Virus record (IMG/VR): IMGVR_UViG_3300018868_000042
Coordinates: 1-26,197 of that record
Origin: a virus
Reading direction: 5' to 3' (one strand)
Length of the DNA: 26,197 bases
Shown here: positions 15,185 through 23,104 of the stretch, piece by piece
Position numbering within the stretch: position 1 is the first letter of the stretch
How the letters are laid out: every line of letters begins with the position of its first letter
The notes under the pieces: model-generated
What the model was told of the DNA's origin: nothing
Seen by the model: the letters and a program-made list of their open reading frames with translations, nothing else
Databases searched by the model: none
Made by a program: the position numbers and the translations under genes

Positions 15185-15958
15185 ATGGCAACAATTTCTA
15201 GCAGACCCGATTTCAAAAACTATTGCTTACGCAGATTAGGTTTTCCCGTTATTGAGTTGAACCTTGATGACGATCAAATTGAAGATCGTATCGATGATGC
15301 ACTTCAGTATTGGCAGGATTACCATTTTGATGGTACACAGAAAGTGTATTATATCAAAGCAATTACACAAACCGATATCAATAACAAATATCTAAATTTG
15401 GCTGACGCTAAAGATGGTAGTAATAACGCCATGGATATTATTGGTGTTACTCGTATATTTCCTGTGCAAGATTCGCAGGCCACAGTTTCAATGTTTGACC
15501 TCAGATATCAGTTACGGTTAAACGAACTCTATGACTTCACCTCCGCATCATACATCAACTATACATTAACAGCACAGCATTTACGTTCACTGGAGTTATT
15601 GTTCTCTGGAGAAGTTCCTATTCGATTCCAAAGGCATATGCAGAGGTTGTATATCGATTGGGCATGGGGAGCATCCGAAGCACCAAAAGGTACCGTTGTT
15701 ATTGCCGAAGCCTATGCTAATATTGATCCGGCAATTTACAATAAAGTTTGGAACGACCGTTGGTTAAAAGAATATGCTACTGCGCTTATCAAAAGAAGTT
15801 GGGGAAATAATTTAAAGAAATTTTCTGGTATTCAATTACCCGGTGGTGTTACATTAAACGGCGATAAGATATATGAAGAAGCGGTTGGCGAAATTGAGAA
15901 ATTAGAAACTGAAATGCAAGTTGAGTATGGAGCTCCGCTAGAATTTCTGATGAACTAA
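15185..15958 (+). CDS. gp13: Neck protein gp13 (head completion)
   Basis: 257 residues; T4 gp13 is about 309. In T4, gp13 and gp14 form the neck that closes the DNA-filled head and receives the tail. The family signature is clear near the N-terminus: FKNYCLRRLGFPVIELNLDD, then IEDRIDDALQYWQDYHFDG. It continues with LRSLELLFSGEVPIRFQRHM and a Trp-rich WAWG segment, and a C-terminal region (WLKEYATALIKRSWGNNLKK, LPGGVTLNGDKIYEEA) typical of the family. It follows a late-promoter box and a good ribosome site, and begins the block 13-14-15-16 in T4 order. Confidence 0.93.
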   Translation: MATISSRPDFKNYCLRRLGFPVIELNLDDDQIEDRIDDALQYWQDYHFDGTQKVYYIKAITQTDINNKYLNLADAKDGSNNAMDIIGVTRIFPVQDSQATVSMFDLRYQLRLNELYDFTSASYINYTLTAQHLRSLELLFSGEVPIRFQRHMQRLYIDWAWGASEAPKGTVVIAEAYANIDPAIYNKVWNDRWLKEYATALIKRSWGNNLKKFSGIQLPGGVTLNGDKIYEEAVGEIEKLETEMQVEYGAPLEFLMN

Positions 15959-15959
15959 T

Positions 15960-16844
15960 ATGGCAACCAACCTCTATTTCAACAATTATAATGCTCACGG
16001 CGAGCAAAATTTAGTTGAGGATTTAATTGTGGAATCCATCAAGATGATGGGTTTTGACGCAATGTATCTTCCTAATGATAACTCACAATCTCGAGATTTG
16101 TTATATGGTGAAGATCCGGTAAAAAAATTCGAATCAGCTTTTCCTTTGGAGATGTACCTTTCTTCCGACCCATTAGATTATATTGGTAAAAAAGATTTCT
16201 TTTCTAAATTTGGGCTTGAGATTAAAGATGATGTTAATGTTATTGTATCCCGCAGAGCCTTTGCTCAAAGAGTTCCACAGAATACATTCACACGACCAAG
16301 AGAAGGTGATTTAGTTTACATTCCTTTTCTAAATGGTACTGGTGAATTGTTTGAGATTAAATTTGCTGAGCAATCCAAAGATTTTCATATGTTGGGTAGA
16401 CCTCAACCTTATTTCTATGAACTCAATCTAGAGAAATTTAAATACTCACAAGAAGTTATTGATACGGGTGTTGATGAGATTGATGCTGTTGTTACAAACA
16501 ATGCCTATACTTTAAGTTTGAATCTTGGTGTAGGATCAGGTTACTACAATATTAAAGAGGTTGTATTCCAATCGCTTGACGGAACATATGCTAATGCTTC
16601 AACTGTTGCTATCGTTCAATCGTTTATTCCATCTTCTAATACATTGACAGTAACTAATATTGCCGGAGAATTCGTTAACAATAGAATAATTCGTGGACAG
16701 TCAAGTAATGCTTATTATACATTAACAACATTTAATCCTTTAGAGGACCATTCATTCTCTGAAACATATGACAACGAACACATTTCTGAGAGTGCTAACT
16801 CAATTACAGATTTTTCGGAATCAAATCCTTTCGGTTCAATCTAA
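15960..16844 (+). CDS. gp14: Neck protein gp14 (head completion)
   Basis: 294 residues; T4 gp14 is about 256. It partners gp13 in the neck between portal and tail. The N-terminal part (HGEQNLVEDLIVESIKMMGF, then YLPNDN...RDLLYGEDP and FEIKFAEQSKDFHMLGRPQP) is the conserved family core. Residues about 199-256 form an extra beta module (VVFQSLDGTYANASTVAIVQ...NIAGEFVNNRIIRGQSSNAY) that resembles one in gp15 next door. The tail end is acidic and Ser-rich. The ATG is one base after the gp13 stop, and its stop shares one base with the gp15 ATG (TAATG). Confidence 0.92.
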   Translation: MATNLYFNNYNAHGEQNLVEDLIVESIKMMGFDAMYLPNDNSQSRDLLYGEDPVKKFESAFPLEMYLSSDPLDYIGKKDFFSKFGLEIKDDVNVIVSRRAFAQRVPQNTFTRPREGDLVYIPFLNGTGELFEIKFAEQSKDFHMLGRPQPYFYELNLEKFKYSQEVIDTGVDEIDAVVTNNAYTLSLNLGVGSGYYNIKEVVFQSLDGTYANASTVAIVQSFIPSSNTLTVTNIAGEFVNNRIIRGQSSNAYYTLTTFNPLEDHSFSETYDNEHISESANSITDFSESNPFGSI

Positions 16845-17839
16845 TGGCTAATACATCATACAATCGAATTATTAGAAAATTGGTTATTGGCTTTGGTAAT
16901 ATGTTTAAAGATATTACTTTGGTTCGGTATAATCCAAATTTATCTGAAGCTGAACGATTTATTGTTCCTATTGTTTATGCTACTAAAGAACTTTATGTTC
17001 GGCGTTTAGAGGATGATCCTCAATTAGATAAAAAAGTTCAAATGACGTTACCAAGAATGTCCTTTGAAATGTCAGGACTTACCTATGATTCTTCACGAAA
17101 ACAGAATACAAACATAAAGCAATTTTCAAAAGTTACAGGTAGTGTAGTTTCACAATACATGCCGGTGCCATATAATTTTGATTTCAACCTTTACATCTAT
17201 GTAAGAAACGTTGAAGATGGTACACAAATCATTGAACACATTCTTCCATATTTTGCACCCGATTACACCATTAAATTAAATTTAATACCTGAATTAGGAA
17301 TTGTTAAAGAAATTCCTATTATATTAAATGCAGCTACATCCGAAATTGAATATGAAGGTGATAAAAATTCTGAAACAAGGATGATTATTTGGACCCTTAA
17401 CTTTACAGTTAAAGGATTCATATTTGGTAAAACATCAACTGCGGGTCTTATTCGAACATCCATTACAAATATCTTTAGTAATATTTCGGCAGAAGATACA
17501 TTTAAGTTTAACATGACCACACCAGGTGTTGGTACTTACCAAGCAGGCGAAACTGTTTATCAAGGGTATTCAGCACAAACATCCACAGCATCAGCTAAAG
17601 TTATTTTGTGGCAGAATAATGTATTACACTTAACAAATATTAATGGTAACTTTGTATCGAGTGAGCCTATCATCGGTGTAGTTTCAAATTCAAATTATGT
17701 ATTTCAATCATATACAAGTTCTTCTACACATTATGAAAAAGTGGCTAAAATTGTTATTACTCCAAATCCAGCCAATACTGTGAACGCTAACAGTAACTAT
17801 ACATATACCACCACAATAACGGAAGCTCCTAAACTATAA
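16844..17839 (+). CDS. gp15: Tail sheath stabiliser / tail terminator gp15
   Basis: 331 residues; T4 gp15 is about 272. In T4 a gp15 hexamer caps the finished tail tube and sheath and docks to the neck. The family core is seen in NRIIRKLVIGFGNMFKDITL, VPIVYATKELYVRRLEDDPQ, LPRMSFEMSGLTYDSSRKQN and YNFDFNLYIYVRNVEDGTQI. The extra length is largely one module at about 232-288 (ETVYQGYSAQTSTASAKVIL...NINGNFVSSEPIIGVVSNS), matching in pattern the extra module in gp14. It overlaps gp14 by one base. Confidence 0.93.
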   Translation: MANTSYNRIIRKLVIGFGNMFKDITLVRYNPNLSEAERFIVPIVYATKELYVRRLEDDPQLDKKVQMTLPRMSFEMSGLTYDSSRKQNTNIKQFSKVTGSVVSQYMPVPYNFDFNLYIYVRNVEDGTQIIEHILPYFAPDYTIKLNLIPELGIVKEIPIILNAATSEIEYEGDKNSETRMIIWTLNFTVKGFIFGKTSTAGLIRTSITNIFSNISAEDTFKFNMTTPGVGTYQAGETVYQGYSAQTSTASAKVILWQNNVLHLTNINGNFVSSEPIIGVVSNSNYVFQSYTSSSTHYEKVAKIVITPNPANTVNANSNYTYTTTITEAPKL

Positions 17840-17840
17840 A

Positions 17841-18257
17841 ATGAACGAACTGAATAAATCATTATCTGAAGTATTTGATGTTGAACCAGTAAAAGAAATC
17901 AAAAAAGAAAAACTTCCAGTAGTTCAACAAAACTATGATGATCCTGATATGAAACAGGACTTGACTGATGCGTATCAACAGTCAAAAGAAAACCTACAAG
18001 CTATCATTGACCAAGGCAAAGAAGCAATGGATGAAATACTTCAGATTGCTAAGGTTGGTCAACACCCAAGAGCATTTGAGGTTTACGGTACCATTCTTAA
18101 AAACATGGTAGATGCCAACAAAGAACTATTGGCAATTCAAAAACAAATGCGTGAGATGGATGGCAAAATTAAAGAATCAACCAACACCACAATCGATAAA
18201 GCTATTTTTGTGGGATCAACCAGTGAGCTTAGTAAACTATTAAAAGGCAAATTATAA
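17841..18257 (+). CDS. gp16: Terminase small subunit gp16
   Basis: 138 residues; T4 gp16 is 164. In T4 it forms a ring that regulates the gp17 motor and helps initiate packaging on concatemeric DNA. The sequence is mostly helical: an acidic N-terminus, DLTDAYQQSKENLQAIIDQG, then QHPRAFEVYGTILKNMVDAN and KELLAIQKQMREMDGKIKES, a likely coiled coil, then the conserved end AIFVGSTSELSKLLKG. Position between gp15 and gp17 supports the call. The start is one base after the gp15 stop. Confidence 0.9.
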   Translation: MNELNKSLSEVFDVEPVKEIKKEKLPVVQQNYDDPDMKQDLTDAYQQSKENLQAIIDQGKEAMDEILQIAKVGQHPRAFEVYGTILKNMVDANKELLAIQKQMREMDGKIKESTNTTIDKAIFVGSTSELSKLLKGKL

Positions 18258-18258
18258 A

Positions 18259-19005
18259 ATGAAGTTATATGTGAATATTTGTTTTCATTATGTAGAAGAA
18301 AGATTAAAATACCTTGACAAGGTAATCAATTCCATTCAGGAAATTCCCACAAAAGAAACACTTATTATAGTTAATAGCAATGAACGCTTTGAATGTGAAG
18401 GTGTGGTTTATGTTGCTCATGGTTTAAAAGACCCATATCACCTTACATGGGAACATAAAAAGTATATGGCAGAGTTTTTAAAAACTGACTATACTCATTA
18501 TGTGTATCTTGAAGATGATATGGAAATTACCAAACAAACAATGGATTACTGGATTGAAACAAGGCAACTGTTTAAAGAAAACAATGCCAACTTCTTACCA
18601 GCAATACACCGAATAGAATATGATAATGATGGTGTTCCGTATTCATTAGATTGTACCAAAAAAATTAACTTTATAAATCTTCAAAAAGTAATGATTGGTG
18701 ATCAAGCATTTGCTTCTTTACCTGAACCCTATCAAGGTATGTTTATTATGGACCGAGAGTTGGTTCAAGAACACATGAACACACAATCATATTATATTGG
18801 CCAAAACAGAGGTTATGGCATTAGAGAGTCGGCTAATTTAGGAAATATGTATGAAAATATTCCTGATGGGTTTAATCACCGAGCATTGGTGCCTTTAGAG
18901 AAATTTGAAAGATGCTGGGTTCATCATAATTCTAATAACTATCAAGCCAACCTAAATACTCCACATGCTAAAATAAAAGTAGAAGAATTATTTAATGGCA
19001 ACTAA
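18259..19005 (+). CDS. Glycosyltransferase-like protein inserted between terminase genes
   Basis: 248 residues, not part of the T4 16-17 unit. It starts with a hydrophobic strand (MKLYVNICFHY), has a second strand LIIVNS (35-40), and then HYVYLEDDMEI with the acidic EDD at 85-87. A strand ending in an acidic DxD-type triplet at this position is the usual metal/nucleotide-sugar site of GT-A glycosyltransferases. Later features include MFIMDRELVQEH, YGIRESANLGNMYENIPDGF and a His-rich CWVHHNSNN. Lack of a signal peptide or membrane segment suggests a cytoplasmic enzyme. Possible targets are phage DNA bases, virion proteins such as the glycine-rich fibres, or host glycans; none is shown by the sequence. 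It overlaps gp17 by 11 bases, so it belongs to the same transcript. Confidence 0.6.
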   Translation: MKLYVNICFHYVEERLKYLDKVINSIQEIPTKETLIIVNSNERFECEGVVYVAHGLKDPYHLTWEHKKYMAEFLKTDYTHYVYLEDDMEITKQTMDYWIETRQLFKENNANFLPAIHRIEYDNDGVPYSLDCTKKINFINLQKVMIGDQAFASLPEPYQGMFIMDRELVQEHMNTQSYYIGQNRGYGIRESANLGNMYENIPDGFNHRALVPLEKFERCWVHHNSNNYQANLNTPHAKIKVEELFNGN

Positions 19006-20677
19006 ATTAAAAGAATCGTATCGTGACAACCCCCTACTCAAACGGGTAGGTATTAATGTTAACTTTACGGAAGATCAGGTACAAGAATACATTAAGTGTG
19101 CTAGAGATCCAGTATACTTTACCAAATACATTAAAATTATTACACTAGATGAAGGTGTAACTGAATTTAAAATGTATGACTTTCAAGAAGAAATGATTGA
19201 AACATTCCATAAAAATCGTTTCGTCATTATGAAATGTCCTCGTCAGGTTGGAAAAACAACCACCACGGTTGCTTATCTTCTTTGGACTATTCTATTCCAA
19301 GATTCACAAACTGTTGCTGTTCTTGCTAACCGAGGTGAAACTGCTCGTGGTATTCTAGGCAAATTACAATTGGCTTATGAGAATCTACCTATGTGGTTAC
19401 AACAAGGTGTGGTGGAATGGAACAAAGGTCGTGTGGAACTAGAGAATGGTTCTGTAATCATTGCTTCTTCAACATCATCTTCAGCCGCTCGATCAGGATC
19501 ATTTAACATTGTATTCTTGGACGAGTTTGCTTTCGTACCAGGAAATATTGCCACAGATTTCTTTACATCAGTATATCCAGTTATTACTGCTGGTACCAAA
19601 ACAAAGATTATTATTGTATCGACTCCAAACGGAATGAATTTATTCTATAAGATTTGGACGGATGCGGTCAATAAGAAAAACAATTATGTTCCGTTTGAAG
19701 TTCATTGGTCTATGGTCCCCGGTCGTGATGAGGTTTGGAAAGAAGAAACAATCCGTAACACTTCAGAACACCAGTTTCGGCAAGAGTTTGAAACTGAATT
19801 TCTAGGTTCTAGTAATACACTTATCTCTGGTCAGAAGTTACAACAACTGGTTTATAAAGATCCAATTGCCCAGCACGACAAGGTGATGATCTATGAACAC
19901 CCTATTAAAGAAGATACAGAAAAACTCAAAGACCACCTGTATTGCGTTACCGTTGACGTATCAGAAGGTCGGAACTTGGATTGTTCAGCATTTTCAGTTT
20001 TTGACATATCTTCAACGCCATATCGTCAAGTGGCCACATATAAGAGTTCGTCAATATCTCCTATATTATTTCCAACCGTAATTCATAATGTAGCCAGAAT
20101 GTATAATGATGCTTATATTTTGGTTGAAATTAATAATAATCCTCAAGTGGCTGACATTATTCACCAAGATTTGGAATATGAGAATCTTTGGAAGATATTT
20201 ACAGGTAACAAAAAACCACAACAACTGCATTCAGGATTTGGCCGTGGAGTCCAAATGGGTGTCAAAATGTCGCCTGCGGTCAAACGAGTTGGCTGTTCAA
20301 ACCTAAAGACCTTGATTGAAGGTGATAAGTTACAAGTAGTTGATTTTGATACCATTTCAGAATTAACCACCTTTGTGGCCAACAAGACCTCGTTTGCCGC
20401 TGAAGGCGATGCTAACGATGACATGGCCATGACACTAGTGTTGTTTGCGTGGGCAGCAACACAGAAATATTTTAAAGAAATTGTCAACCACGACATAAGA
20501 AAACAAATTCAATTGGAGAACATGAACCAATTGGATGACGAAACACTACCAGCCCCAATCATTGAAACAGGATTAGAAAGAGAGAATCTTGAGGTTATTG
20601 ATGGAGATGTATGGGAAATTGCGGATGGCGGTGAAGTTTATGCTGGATTTATTCGAGAATCGATGAAGAATCTCTAA
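18995..20677 (+). CDS. gp17: Terminase large subunit gp17 (packaging ATPase and nuclease)
   Basis: 560 residues; T4 gp17 is 610. It pumps DNA through the portal and cuts the concatemer. ATPase: Walker A at about 81-90 (CPRQVGKTTT, K87), Walker B at about 172-178 (IVFLDEF, D176 and E177), coupling motif VSTPNG at 208-213. Nuclease (RNase H fold): VDVSEG with D321, VEIN with E378, and DANDD with D475/D476, matching the T4 acidic triad in order. All key residues are intact. The start ATG lies inside the end of the glycosyltransferase-like gene. Downstream is the late promoter region for the sheath. Confidence 0.97.
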   Translation: MATKLKESYRDNPLLKRVGINVNFTEDQVQEYIKCARDPVYFTKYIKIITLDEGVTEFKMYDFQEEMIETFHKNRFVIMKCPRQVGKTTTTVAYLLWTILFQDSQTVAVLANRGETARGILGKLQLAYENLPMWLQQGVVEWNKGRVELENGSVIIASSTSSSAARSGSFNIVFLDEFAFVPGNIATDFFTSVYPVITAGTKTKIIIVSTPNGMNLFYKIWTDAVNKKNNYVPFEVHWSMVPGRDEVWKEETIRNTSEHQFRQEFETEFLGSSNTLISGQKLQQLVYKDPIAQHDKVMIYEHPIKEDTEKLKDHLYCVTVDVSEGRNLDCSAFSVFDISSTPYRQVATYKSSSISPILFPTVIHNVARMYNDAYILVEINNNPQVADIIHQDLEYENLWKIFTGNKKPQQLHSGFGRGVQMGVKMSPAVKRVGCSNLKTLIEGDKLQVVDFDTISELTTFVANKTSFAAEGDANDDMAMTLVLFAWAATQKYFKEIVNHDIRKQIQLENMNQLDDETLPAPIIETGLERENLEVIDGDVWEIADGGEVYAGFIRESMKNL

Positions 20678-20680
20678 ATA
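20673..20680 (+). promoter_or_regulatory. Secondary late-promoter-like box (TCTAAATA)
   Basis: Two mismatches to TATAAATA. It overlaps the gp17 stop codon, 9 bases before a better box (20689-20696). It could be a second start site for the abundant sheath transcript, or chance. Confidence 0.3.
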
Positions 20681-20688
20681 CGGTCTTA

Positions 20689-20696
20689 CATAAATA
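20689..20696 (+). promoter_or_regulatory. T4-type late promoter box (CATAAATA) for tail sheath
   Basis: One mismatch to TATAAATA, in the 73-base gap before gp18. It leaves a leader of roughly 50 bases with a strong ribosome site AAGGAG at 20737-20742, 8 bases before the ATG. Confidence 0.7.
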
Positions 20697-20750
20697 TTAT
20701 CATGGTATATTAACTGCCACAAATAACATCATATTCAAGGAGATAAAAAA

Positions 20751-22463
20751 ATGGCATTCCAAATCTCTCCAGGCGTAAATGTATCCGAAATCGACCTTAC
20801 AACGGTTGTTCCTTCGGTACTAACTACGGCCGGTGCTTTCGTTGGAGCTTTTTCGTGGGGTCCAACAAATAGTAGAGTTACACTCGATAGCGAAATTACT
20901 CTTGCTAGCCGTTTTGGCAAACCAGATAGCAATAGTTTCGTTTCATTCTTTACCGCAGCAAGCTTTTTAGCTTATGGTAATAATCTTAAAGTTGTTCGTG
21001 CTGTTAACGCCAACTCTAAAAATGCTGATTCCAATACTTCTTCATTGAATACACAAGTTGGAACAACGGCCGCATATGAAAATACATTCTTAAATGCAAA
21101 CTCAGGTAGTCAATACGGTCCTTTTATGGCTCGTTATCCTGGTTCTTTAGGCAATTCAATAGCTGTTTCAATAATTGATGCTGGTGCAACATTCAGCACC
21201 TGGACAGTTAACGGTATAAACATATCTGGTTATTTTAACGGAGCACCAGGAACATCTTCACAAGCAACACAAGTTGGTGGTGCAAACGATGAAGTGCATA
21301 TTATTGTTACTGATGCTAATGGTTTATTTACAGGTACAAAAAATACTGTATTAGAAGTTTGGCCATACCTTTCAAAAGGTTTAGATGCTACCGATTCATT
21401 AGGAAATTCAAATTACTATAAACAAGTAATTATGAATAGTTCCAAATATGTCCAGGCAATTGATCCAGTTGATTATGCAAACACAGTAGCTACTTGGGGT
21501 CGCACATTGGCAAACACCAATTTTGCTACAGTTTCAAGTGCTGTAACATCAACACTATCTGGTGGTTCTGATGCGGCTGTTACTGATGCTAACTATTCGA
21601 CTGCTTGGGGTCAATTTGTAAGTGCTGATGAATCTGAGGTTTCTTTAGCAATTACAGGTCAAGCAACTATAACAGTTCAACAATATGTTATTGATAATGT
21701 GGCAGAAGCTAGAAAAGATTGCGTTGCTTTTATTTCTCCTCCTTCAGCTAACGTTATTAACCAAGCTGGAAACGAAACTAGTAACATTCTAGCATGGAAT
21801 ACTGCCTTGGCACGTTCTTCTAGCTATACTGTTGCTGATAGTGGTTGGAAATATATGTTTGACAAATACAACAACACATATCGTTATATTCCATTGAATG
21901 CTGATATTGCTGGTTTGTGTGTTAACACCGACAATGTTCGTGATCCTTGGTTCTCTCCTGCTGGATTTAGCCGTGGTAATCTAAAGAACGCTGTTAAGTT
22001 GGCATGGAATCCAAACAAAACCGACCGTGATAGTTTGTATGCAAAAGGTATCAATCCAGTAACAGCATTTGCCGGTCAAGGTATTGTGTTGTATGGTGAT
22101 AAAACATTACAAGCTAAACCTTCTGCTTTTGATCGCATTAACGTCCGCAGATTGTTTATTGTGTTAGAGAAAGCTATTGCTACTGCTGCTAAGTTCTCAT
22201 TGTTTGAATTTAACGATGAGTTTACCCGTGCTCAGTTTGTTGCATTAGTAACTCCATTCTTGCGTGATATACAAGGTCGCCGTGGTATCTATGACTTCCG
22301 TGTTGTTTGTGATACTACAAATAATACAGACCAAGTTATTAGTTCTAACCAGTTTGTTGGCGACATTTATATTAAGCCTGCTCGCTCTATCAATTTCATA
22401 CAGTTAAACTTTGTTGCCGTTAGAACGGGTGTTGACTTTACTGAAGTCGTTGGTAAATTCTAA
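20751..22463 (+). CDS. gp18: Contractile tail sheath protein gp18
   Basis: 570 residues; T4 gp18 is 659. It polymerises around the tail tube and contracts on infection. The N-terminus MAFQISPGVNVSEIDLTTVV with VGAFSWGPTNSRVTLDSE and RFGKPD is the sheath signature. The conserved C-terminal domain includes RINVRRLFIVLEKAIATAAK, FLRDIQGRRGIYDFRVVCD and the end FIQLNFVAVRTGVDFTEVVG. The shorter length relative to T4 probably reflects smaller surface domains in the middle. It has the strongest ribosome site in the window and its own promoter, as suits a protein made in many copies. Confidence 0.96.
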   Translation: MAFQISPGVNVSEIDLTTVVPSVLTTAGAFVGAFSWGPTNSRVTLDSEITLASRFGKPDSNSFVSFFTAASFLAYGNNLKVVRAVNANSKNADSNTSSLNTQVGTTAAYENTFLNANSGSQYGPFMARYPGSLGNSIAVSIIDAGATFSTWTVNGINISGYFNGAPGTSSQATQVGGANDEVHIIVTDANGLFTGTKNTVLEVWPYLSKGLDATDSLGNSNYYKQVIMNSSKYVQAIDPVDYANTVATWGRTLANTNFATVSSAVTSTLSGGSDAAVTDANYSTAWGQFVSADESEVSLAITGQATITVQQYVIDNVAEARKDCVAFISPPSANVINQAGNETSNILAWNTALARSSSYTVADSGWKYMFDKYNNTYRYIPLNADIAGLCVNTDNVRDPWFSPAGFSRGNLKNAVKLAWNPNKTDRDSLYAKGINPVTAFAGQGIVLYGDKTLQAKPSAFDRINVRRLFIVLEKAIATAAKFSLFEFNDEFTRAQFVALVTPFLRDIQGRRGIYDFRVVCDTTNNTDQVISSNQFVGDIYIKPARSINFIQLNFVAVRTGVDFTEVVGKF

Positions 22464-22469
22464 TAAATA
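22462..22469 (+). promoter_or_regulatory. T4-type late promoter box (AATAAATA) for tail tube
   Basis: One mismatch to TATAAATA. It overlaps the gp18 TAA stop (22461-22463) and lies 24 bases before the gp19 ATG. Ribosome site AGGAGA at 22482-22487. Confidence 0.6.
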
Positions 22470-22493
22470 ATACAACGATATAGGAGATTACAA

Positions 22494-23036
22494 ATGGCAT
22501 TCAACGTAGCAGAATTTAGAGCGAATATGATTGGTGACGGTGCCCGTCCCAATTTATTTCAAGTATCCTTAACTTTTCCAACAATTGCCGCCAACGGACA
22601 AGCTTCTAGCCAAAAAGCAACATTTATGGCTAAAGCTGCTCAGTTACCTGGTTCAACAATAGGTCAAGTTCCTGTGTATTACTTTGGTCGTGAACTGAAG
22701 TTTGCAGGTAACAGAACCTTTGCTGATTGGACATTGCAGATTATCAATGATGAAGATTTCACGATTCGTAACTCTATTGAATCTTGGATGAATTCGATTA
22801 ACAGCCACTCAAGCAATGTTCGTTCTCCGGGTGCTCAAAGTCCATCTTCATACACGGTAGATGCAACGGTTACTCAGTATGGAAAAACTGGTAATTCTTT
22901 GAAAACTTACAAATTTGTTGGAATGTATCCACTCGATTTGGCACCAATTGATTTAGATTGGTCGTCAAACGACACTATTGAAGAATATGCAGTAACATTT
23001 GCATATCAATGGTGGGAAGCTGATACAACAAATTAA
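22494..23036 (+). CDS. gp19: Tail tube protein gp19
   Basis: 180 residues; T4 gp19 is 163. Hexamers stack to form the inner tube through which DNA passes. Family features are GDGARPNLFQVSLTFP near the N-terminus, AKAAQLPGSTIGQVPVYYFG, RELKFAGNRTFADWTLQIIN, then DEDFTIRNSIESWMNSINSH and the C-terminal AVTFAYQWWEAD. It lies directly after the sheath gene as in T4 and is followed by an intrinsic terminator, so sheath and tube form a separate high-expression unit. Confidence 0.95.
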   Translation: MAFNVAEFRANMIGDGARPNLFQVSLTFPTIAANGQASSQKATFMAKAAQLPGSTIGQVPVYYFGRELKFAGNRTFADWTLQIINDEDFTIRNSIESWMNSINSHSSNVRSPGAQSPSSYTVDATVTQYGKTGNSLKTYKFVGMYPLDLAPIDLDWSSNDTIEEYAVTFAYQWWEADTTN

Positions 23037-23050
23037 TTTTATTATTCTAC

Positions 23051-23086
23051 GGGGAGAACTTCGGTTCTCCTCATTATGTTTTTTTT
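23051..23086 (+). terminator. Intrinsic (rho-independent) terminator after tail tube gene
   Basis: Stem 23051-23059 (GGGGAGAAC) pairs with 23064-23072 (GTTCTCCTC), including one G-U pair, around a UUCG tetraloop closed by C-G, an especially stable loop. Six bases later comes a run of eight T (23079-23086). It lies 14 bases after the gp19 stop and would end the gp18-gp19 transcript. Confidence 0.9.
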
Positions 23087-23104
23087 GAATTGGATTAAAA
23101 TACT

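Noticed and set aside
17830-17844. TATAAAATG sequences before gp16 and before the glycosyltransferase-like gene (also 18253-18261) as late promoters
   Set aside because: They are simply stop codon plus AAATG; they miss the last two bases of the TATAAATA box and leave no leader.
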